Part shown: piece after piece, positions 59,704 through 64,000 of the stretch
Layout: the number at the start of each line of letters is the position of its first letter
Position numbering within the stretch: the stretch's first letter is position 1
From: AE-B3B sp964543295
GTDB taxonomy: Bacteria > Aerophobota > Aerophobia > Aerophobales > AE-B3A
Direction: 5' to 3'
Length of the DNA: 64,000 bases
Assembly: GCA_964543295.1 (NCBI GenBank)
Contig: CAZIXA010000002.1
Coordinates: 122,327 to 186,326 of the forward strand
Notes under the pieces: generated by a model
Databases searched by the model: none
What the model was told of the DNA's origin: nothing
What the model saw: the letters and a program-made list of their open reading frames with translations, nothing else
Translations under genes and position numbers: made by a program

Positions 59704-60282
59704 TTGGTTTCACGCAAAAAGAGGCGAAAATATGTGTTAGTTTATATCCTCGTTGTTGTAGGGGTCTTTGTGGTGGGAGTATTGGTAGGTCCATTGCTCA
59801 GAGAAAAGGGATATCGGATTAAAGATTGGGTTATTCAGCCCCGTCCTCCTCGAGAGATGAAGGTGGTGAAACTGTACTTTTCTGATTCCCAAGCAGAACA
59901 TCTCATCCTTGAGGAAAGGAAAGTGGTAGCCTTACCTTACATTAGCCAGGAGGCTAAAGAAATATTGAAAGAACTAATTAAAGGCCCACTTGATAGCTCC
60001 CTTAAGCCAACCATTCCTCTTCAAACAGAGGTGGAAGATGTTTATCTGAAGGATGACTGTTTTTATGTAAATTTTTCTTTGGCTTTAAAAGAGAAACATC
60101 CTGGAGGATCTAGCGGGGAACTACTTACTATATACTCCATAGTTAATACCCTCCTTATTAACTTTCCCTCCCAATCGCGGGTACAAATCTTAATCCAGGA
60201 TAAACCTGCGGAAACTCTCGCCGGACACATTGATATTAGAAACCCTTTGGGCAAGAGACTCGATATTGTAAAGGAACCCTGA
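59704..60282 (+). CDS. GerMN-domain membrane protein
   Basis: 192 residues from TTG 59704 (GAGAGG seven bases upstream; no nearby ATG/GTG fits). One N-terminal membrane segment (LVYILVVVGVFVVGVLVGPL), then the GerMN domain: KLYFSDSQAEHLILEERKVV, LIKGPLDSSLKPTIP, VEDVYLKDDCFYVNFS and GSSGELLTIYSIVNTLLINF. GerMN domains are found in GerM/LpqB and bind or organise peptidoglycan or lipid components. In a non-sporulating setting it is usually linked to cell-wall remodelling, matching its amidase neighbour. Confidence 0.85.
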   Translation: MVSRKKRRKYVLVYILVVVGVFVVGVLVGPLLREKGYRIKDWVIQPRPPREMKVVKLYFSDSQAEHLILEERKVVALPYISQEAKEILKELIKGPLDSSLKPTIPLQTEVEDVYLKDDCFYVNFSLALKEKHPGGSSGELLTIYSIVNTLLINFPSQSRVQILIQDKPAETLAGHIDIRNPLGKRLDIVKEP

Positions 60283-60286
60283 GAAG

Positions 60287-61108
60287 ATGGACTCCCGTTC
60301 AGAATCAGAAAGTGCAAGAATAGCTGTCTTTGACTCGGGTGTAGGAGGACTTACTGTTGTTTCGGAAATAATGAAGCTTCTTCCTGGGGAGGGGATAATC
60401 TACCTGGGCGATACGGCAAGAGTCCCTTACGGAACAAAATCTAAGCGAACGGTGAGCCGGTTCTCGTCGCAAGCCCTGGGGTTTCTCTTAAATTTAAAGG
60501 TCAAGTTAATAGTTATAGCCTGTAACACCGTATCTGCCCTCAGTTTGAAGGTTCTCAGGGCTAAATGTCCTCTTCCTATAATTGGAGTTTTAGAACCAGG
60601 AGCAAGGAAAGGGGTCCAGGCTACTCGCAACAAAATTATTGGAGTAATCGGGACTGAGGCTACTATCCGCAGTGGCGCCTATCCCAAAATTATAAGTTTT
60701 CTAGATCCAAAAATAAAAGTTTTCTGTAAAAGCTGTCCTTTGTTGGTTCCTTTGGTGGAGGAAGGGTGGTTTAATCATCGCATTACCCGCGAGGTCATCT
60801 CCATTTATTTAAAACCGTTATTACGTCAAGGGATAGATACTTTGATCCTTGGTTGCACCCATTATCCTGTTTTAAGAGAAACCCTGCAAAAAGTGGTTGG
60901 GGATAAGGTGGCTTTGATAGATTCTGCTCAAGAAGTAGCCAGGGAAGTGAAAAAAGTTTTGTGCGAACACAACCTCCAGGCAACCAATAACTGGGGAAAT
61001 GATTTCTTTGTTAGTGATCGTCCAGGAAAATTTATTCAATTAACAGGAGCATTTTTGGGCAGGCCTATAAAGAATGTTCATCAGATAAGTCTTGATTTCG
61101 AAAGATAA
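60287..61108 (+). CDS. murI: Glutamate racemase
   Basis: 273 residues. FDSGVGGLTVVSEIMKLLPG, YLGDTARVPYGTKSKRTVSR, VIACNTVSALSLKVL (first Cys), GVLEPGARKGVQATRNK, and LILGCTHYPVLRETLQKVVG (second Cys). These are the classical two-base racemase features. It makes D-glutamate for peptidoglycan. Four bases separate it from the GerMN gene. Confidence 0.96.
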   Translation: MDSRSESESARIAVFDSGVGGLTVVSEIMKLLPGEGIIYLGDTARVPYGTKSKRTVSRFSSQALGFLLNLKVKLIVIACNTVSALSLKVLRAKCPLPIIGVLEPGARKGVQATRNKIIGVIGTEATIRSGAYPKIISFLDPKIKVFCKSCPLLVPLVEEGWFNHRITREVISIYLKPLLRQGIDTLILGCTHYPVLRETLQKVVGDKVALIDSAQEVAREVKKVLCEHNLQATNNWGNDFFVSDRPGKFIQLTGAFLGRPIKNVHQISLDFER

Positions 61109-61127
61109 GAATAACTAAAGGATCACC

Positions 61128-61778
61128 GTGTTTCAGGAAAAAAACTCAGTGATTTTCCAGGCAAAAGAATTTGCTTTTACCATTTTATGTAGCATCTTCA
61201 TCGGGTCACTGGTGATTTCCGAGGTATTGGCAAGTAAAATTGTTGCTCTGGGAGAGATCTATGTCCCGGCGGGAGTAGTTGCCTACGCGGTAACTTTTGC
61301 CATGACCGATACAATTGAAGAAATCTGGGGGAAAAGGTATGCCAGAGCCGTAGTGATTGGCGGACTTCTAACACTGGGTGTGGTTCTTTTTCTAATGTGG
61401 CTTGCCGTAATCTTGCCCTCTGCTCCATTCTGGAAAGAAGAAGGTGCATTTACACGTATTTTAGGAATAAAGGCAGGAGCAATCAGAATAACCATAGCCA
61501 GCATAGTTGCTTATTTTATCAGCCAGTATCACGATGTCTGGGCCTTTAATTTTTGGAGACGGACCACCAGAGGACGATGGCTCTGGCTGCGTAATAACGC
61601 CTCTACCCTTGTTTCTCAGGCTATAGATACTTCTCTGTTTATTTCTTTAGCTTTTTATGGAGTTGCTCCCATTTTGCCTTTAATTCTAGGACAGTATTTC
61701 GTTAAATTGTGCATTGCTCTCCTTGACACTCCCCTGGTCTATCTCCTAGTCTACTGTGTGAGAAAAAAGGGGACGTGA
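61128..61778 (+). CDS. Queuosine precursor transporter (YhhQ/QueT-like)
   Basis: 216 residues, six hydrophobic segments. VISEVLASKIVALGEIYVPA, GVVAYAVTFAMTDTIEEIWG and WAFNFWRRTTRGRWLWLRNN with ASTLVSQAIDTSLFISLAF give the vitamin-transport-like YhhQ signature. It imports preQ0 or preQ1 for tRNA queuosine. The start GTG 61128 follows AAAGGA. The last codons and stop (KKGT, TGA 61776-61778) lie inside the left arm of a 25-bp inverted repeat, so the end of the protein is shaped by a mobile sequence. Confidence 0.9.
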   Translation: MFQEKNSVIFQAKEFAFTILCSIFIGSLVISEVLASKIVALGEIYVPAGVVAYAVTFAMTDTIEEIWGKRYARAVVIGGLLTLGVVLFLMWLAVILPSAPFWKEEGAFTRILGIKAGAIRITIASIVAYFISQYHDVWAFNFWRRTTRGRWLWLRNNASTLVSQAIDTSLFISLAFYGVAPILPLILGQYFVKLCIALLDTPLVYLLVYCVRKKGT

Positions 61779-61880
61779 TTATTTTTTATCACCAAAAATA
61801 GTGAGTCCTGCTTACAACTGTGTAAGATGAGAGAATAATAAAGAAAGACAAGCTCAAAAAATAATCACGTCCCCTTTTTT
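61763..61880. mobile_element. 118-bp MITE-like element with perfect 25-bp terminal inverted repeats
   Basis: The left arm (61763-61787) and the right arm (61856-61880) are exact reverse complements: AAAAAAGGGGACGTG then ATTATTTTTT on the left and its complement on the right. The 68-base middle does not code. The left arm overlaps the end of the queuosine transporter gene. The right arm ends in TTTTTT and could act as a transcription terminator when folded. No transposase is present. Confidence 0.75.
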
Positions 61881-61893
61881 CCCGCGGTGTCTC

Positions 61894-61922
61894 TTGACAA
61901 CTCTCCTTCTTTGTCTTAGAAT
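61894..61922 (+). promoter_or_regulatory. Sigma-70-type promoter of the E2 gene
   Basis: TTGACA (61894-61899), a 17-base spacer and TAGAAT (61917-61922), followed by AGGAGG before ATG 61964. It starts 14 bases after the mobile element. Confidence 0.75.
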
Positions 61923-61963
61923 TTACTTACCAATTTCGTCAAACAGTTGTTAGGAGGCAGATT

Positions 61964-63136
61964 ATGATCAGTAAGGTGATAATGCCCAAATTGGGAGAAA
62001 CCATGGAGGAGGGAGAGATTATCCAGTGGTTAAAAAGCGAGGGAGATAGAGTTAAGGAAGGAGAACCGCTATTGGAAATTGCCACTGATAAGGCCAATAT
62101 GGAGATAGAGGTACTTTCTTCTGGATTCTTGAGAAAAATCGTTGCTCCTGCAGGTGAGATTGTACCAGTAACCAAAACCATTGCTTATATTGCCGATAGT
62201 ATGCAGGAGGAGATTTCTCAGGAGGGAGAGGCACCCCAGAAGCCGGCTCGGAAAAAAGCCCCAGAAAAACCGCCCATCCAGCCACCTATCAAAGCCTCCC
62301 CCTTGGCCAAAAAGCTAGCCAGAGACTATGGGATTGATCTTTCTACTATAAAGGGAAGTGGTCCAGGAGGAAGAGTGCTTAAGGAGGATGTAATTAAATC
62401 AGCCGAGGAAAAAGAAGCTGTGGCGGAAAAGGCAGTTTCTCTTTCGCGGATAGAAAAAGTCATGGTCCAGCGAATGGAGAAGAGCAAAAGGGAAATTCCC
62501 CATTTTTATCTTACTGTAGAAGTTGACTTCTCGAAATCCCAAGCCCTGCGAGATGATTTACTAAAAGAATTTAAGGAGAGAGAAAAAGTTCGAGTTTCCT
62601 ACACGGATCTATTAATTAAGTCTTGTGGCCGTGCTTTGAGTAAATTTCACCGGGTAAATTCCACTTTCGAGGCCGGCAGGATCACTTCACACTCAGAGTT
62701 TAATGTAGGACTAGCTGTGGCTACACCCAAAGGGCTCATCGTCCCGGTGATTAAGGATGTAGATAAAAAAAATCTTTTCCAAATAGCTAAGAAAAGAGAA
62801 GAGTTGGTTAAAAAGGCAAATGAAGACCGTCTTTCTCTAGAGGAATTAGAGGGAGCTGCCTTCACTCTTTCTAATCTGGGAATGTTTGGAATTAAGACAT
62901 TCGTTGCCATAATCAACCCTCCACAGGCATCTCTTCTAGCTACTGGAGAAATTAAAAAAAGGCCAGTGGCCATAGATAATAGAATAGAGATAAGGCCTAT
63001 GATGGAGATGACTCTATCTTGCGATCATCGAGTGATGGATGGGTATCTGGGAGCAAAATTCCTGCAGGAAATAAAGCAGGGATTGGAAAGGCCTTCTCTT
63101 TTATTAATTGAGATTACTTCACTCCGTTCGCAATGA
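61964..63136 (+). CDS. 2-oxoacid dehydrogenase E2 (dihydrolipoamide acyltransferase)
   Basis: 390 residues. Lipoyl domain residues 1-75 with K43 in EIATDKANMEIEVL, a proline/lysine-rich linker, peripheral-subunit-binding domain with ASPLAKKLARDYGIDLSTIK, and the catalytic domain with HFYLTVEVDFSKSQALRDDL, GLAVATPKGLIVPVI and CDHRVMDG (His355, Asp359). It transfers acyl groups to CoA as the core of a pyruvate or branched-chain dehydrogenase. No E1 or E3 gene is adjacent. The last residues (EITSLRSQ) are encoded by a dispersed repeat at 63110-63137. Confidence 0.92.
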   Translation: MISKVIMPKLGETMEEGEIIQWLKSEGDRVKEGEPLLEIATDKANMEIEVLSSGFLRKIVAPAGEIVPVTKTIAYIADSMQEEISQEGEAPQKPARKKAPEKPPIQPPIKASPLAKKLARDYGIDLSTIKGSGPGGRVLKEDVIKSAEEKEAVAEKAVSLSRIEKVMVQRMEKSKREIPHFYLTVEVDFSKSQALRDDLLKEFKEREKVRVSYTDLLIKSCGRALSKFHRVNSTFEAGRITSHSEFNVGLAVATPKGLIVPVIKDVDKKNLFQIAKKREELVKKANEDRLSLEELEGAAFTLSNLGMFGIKTFVAIINPPQASLLATGEIKKRPVAIDNRIEIRPMMEMTLSCDHRVMDGYLGAKFLQEIKQGLERPSLLLIEITSLRSQ

Positions 63137-63137
63137 C
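63110..63137. repeat. Dispersed 28-bp GAGATT...CGCAATGAC-type repeat providing the end of the E2 gene
   Basis: The string GAGATTACTTCACTCC then GTTCGCAATGAC is a variant of a short repeat often seen in metagenomic bacteria. An inverted, shortened copy is at 39216-39238 (GTCATCGCGAGCGAAG then TAATCTC). Its stop codon TGA is the stop of the E2 gene. Confidence 0.6.
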
Positions 63138-63195
63138 AAGCGAGTGACTCCACTCACAATGACGTGGTTGAGTGAATACTTAGAGGGAGAGGGCC

Positions 63196-63834
63196 ATATT
63201 TACCGGAATAGTAGAGGAGATGGGGACAGTAGAAAAATTATGGATTGGGTCTCCTTGCGGGTTGAGAATAAGAGCAAAGAAAGTATTGCAGGGAACCAAA
63301 CCTTCCCACAGTATAGCGGTGGACGGGGTTTGTTTAACGGCCACTGAGGTAGACCCGGAAAACTTCTCTGTCGAAATAATGGCTCAAACCCTGAATAAAA
63401 CTAATTTATCTCTTATAAAAGAAGGAGATAAAGTCAACCTAGAAAGAGCGACATCTCTATCATCTCTCTTAGGGGGACATATAGTAACTGGGGATGTGGA
63501 TGGAGTGGGCAGGATATCGAGAATAGACAAAAGGGTGGGGGAGACCGTAATGCAGATTGAATTTCTCCCACGTCTGGCAAAATATATAGTCAATCAGGGT
63601 CGTGTGTCTTTAGATGGGGTTAGTTTGACCGTAGCTGATTGTCGAGCTTCGAATTTTACCGTCCACCTTATCCCTTTTACTTTAAACAACACCACCCTCG
63701 GTCTAAAAAAAAGAGGGAATTTGCTTAACCTGGAGGTAGATATAATTTCTAAATATATAGAGAAAATGGTTCAGAGTCAAAGTGGTTCTGGCTCGAGAAT
63801 AGATAGAGGATTTTTAAAAGCTATGGGGTATTGA
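63196..63834 (+). CDS. ribE: Riboflavin synthase alpha chain with probable ATA start
   Basis: Up to 212 residues. Two lumazine-binding repeats: repeat 1 with GTKPSHSIAVDGVCLTATEV, repeat 2 with QGRVSLDGVSLTVADCR; VTGDVDGVGRISRI between them. The family begins with the near-invariant MFTGI(V/I)EE. Here the frame reads ATA-TTT-ACC-GGA-ATA-GTA-GAG-GAG, that is IFTGIVEE, at 63196. Upstream in frame is only AGG GAG AGG GCC and a TAG at 63181, so no ATG, GTG or TTG is available. GAGGGAGAGG lies directly before the ATA. A shorter start at ATG 63220 would lose the conserved N-terminus. Confidence 0.88.
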   Translation: MFTGIVEEMGTVEKLWIGSPCGLRIRAKKVLQGTKPSHSIAVDGVCLTATEVDPENFSVEIMAQTLNKTNLSLIKEGDKVNLERATSLSSLLGGHIVTGDVDGVGRISRIDKRVGETVMQIEFLPRLAKYIVNQGRVSLDGVSLTVADCRASNFTVHLIPFTLNNTTLGLKKRGNLLNLEVDIISKYIEKMVQSQSGSGSRIDRGFLKAMGY

Positions 63835-63954
63835 ACTGAAAACCAGCAAAGTGCCAATAAGAATTTGTAAAATTCCAAGGTATTTTAGGGTGCAGAAATT
63901 TCAATAATTTCTCTGAATGGTTATTCAAGTAAACCTCGGCAGACGAAATATCAG
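63835..63954. other. Intergenic stretch after ribE
   Basis: No gene or terminator that I recognise in these 120 bases. The imperfect palindromic GAAATTTC and AATAATTTCT strings do not form a stable hairpin. Confidence 0.4.
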
Positions 63955-64000
63955 AAAAAAGAGGGGAGCAGGCTCGACTTGCTCGAGCGAAGCGAGAGTC
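63955..64000. repeat. Left part of a further palindromic element (cut by the window end)
   Basis: AAAAAAGAGGGGAGCAGG (63955-63972) is followed by CTCGACTTGCTCGAGCGAAG and CGAGAGTC up to the edge. It shares its first bases with the 39125 element (AAAAAGAGGGG), and the GCTCGAGC core is self-complementary. Such elements usually end with a complementary CCTGCTCCCC arm, which would lie outside the window. Confidence 0.5.

Overview
The window comes from a bacterium with an outer membrane, most likely an uncultured lineage known from metagenomes. RecA, MurI, an AMIN/Amidase_3 autolysin, RsmI and a signal-peptide protein ending in an aromatic residue (outer-membrane barrel style) point to a didermic bacterium. 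Several membrane glycosyltransferases and a DUF1616-type pair look archaeal-like, a mixture often seen in candidate phyla such as Omnitrophota or Aerophobota. I cannot fix the phylum from this sequence. Promoters of the TTGACN-17-TATAAT type and good Shine-Dalgarno sites occur throughout.

About 55 kb (positions 1-54100) is one very large surface-polysaccharide region. Left edge (1-6100): a VapC-type toxin with the tail of its antitoxin, a glycosyltransferase/wecB deletion chimera, a decayed Uma2 gene, two glycosyltransferases, a methyltransferase/GNAT pair and a capK remnant. Positions 6111-19722: a GbsR/MarR-type regulator with its own promoter and a perfect 20-bp palindrome, two tandem gmd genes and fcl (GDP-fucose synthesis), remnants of a degT gene and of an ABC permease, an intact Wzm/Wzt ABC exporter with a carbohydrate-recognition tail, an alpha-1,2-fucosyltransferase, a frameshifted methyltransferase, an acetyltransferase plus aminotransferase for an N-acetylated amino sugar, and further glycosyltransferases and methyltransferases. 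Positions 19837-28592: GT2 genes and an AT-rich block of GT-C membrane transferases, GT4 and DUF1616 pieces, partly on the minus strand. Positions 28640-38100: a second DUF1616-like piece, a GT2/DUF2304 pair, two GT-C proteins, a secreted protein with two jelly-roll-like repeats, a Wzx flippase and more transferases. Positions 39096-39584: a gene-free stretch with miniature repeats. Positions 39585-54084: RmlC-like, epimerase and RmlD genes, two O-antigen ligase/polymerase proteins (one with an inserted carbohydrate-binding-like domain), XrtA-locus-like genes (GT4, polysaccharide deacetylase), a PHP phosphoesterase, an ATP-grasp protein and the priming glycosylphosphotransferase with its own promoter.

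The last 10 kb (54155-64000) is housekeeping: a geranylgeranyl-reductase-like FAD enzyme, rsmI, a small outer-membrane-type protein, thpR, recA, an amidase, a GerMN protein, murI, a queuosine-precursor transporter, a 2-oxoacid dehydrogenase E2 and riboflavin synthase, which appears to start at an ATA codon.

The polysaccharide region probably builds fucose-containing and amino-sugar-containing chains on an undecaprenyl carrier. Both an ABC-transporter route (Wzm/Wzt) and a Wzx/polymerase/ligase route are encoded. At least eight truncated or broken genes, short tandem repeats at breakpoints, and strong base-composition changes between neighbours show that the locus has been repeatedly remodelled by deletion and transfer.
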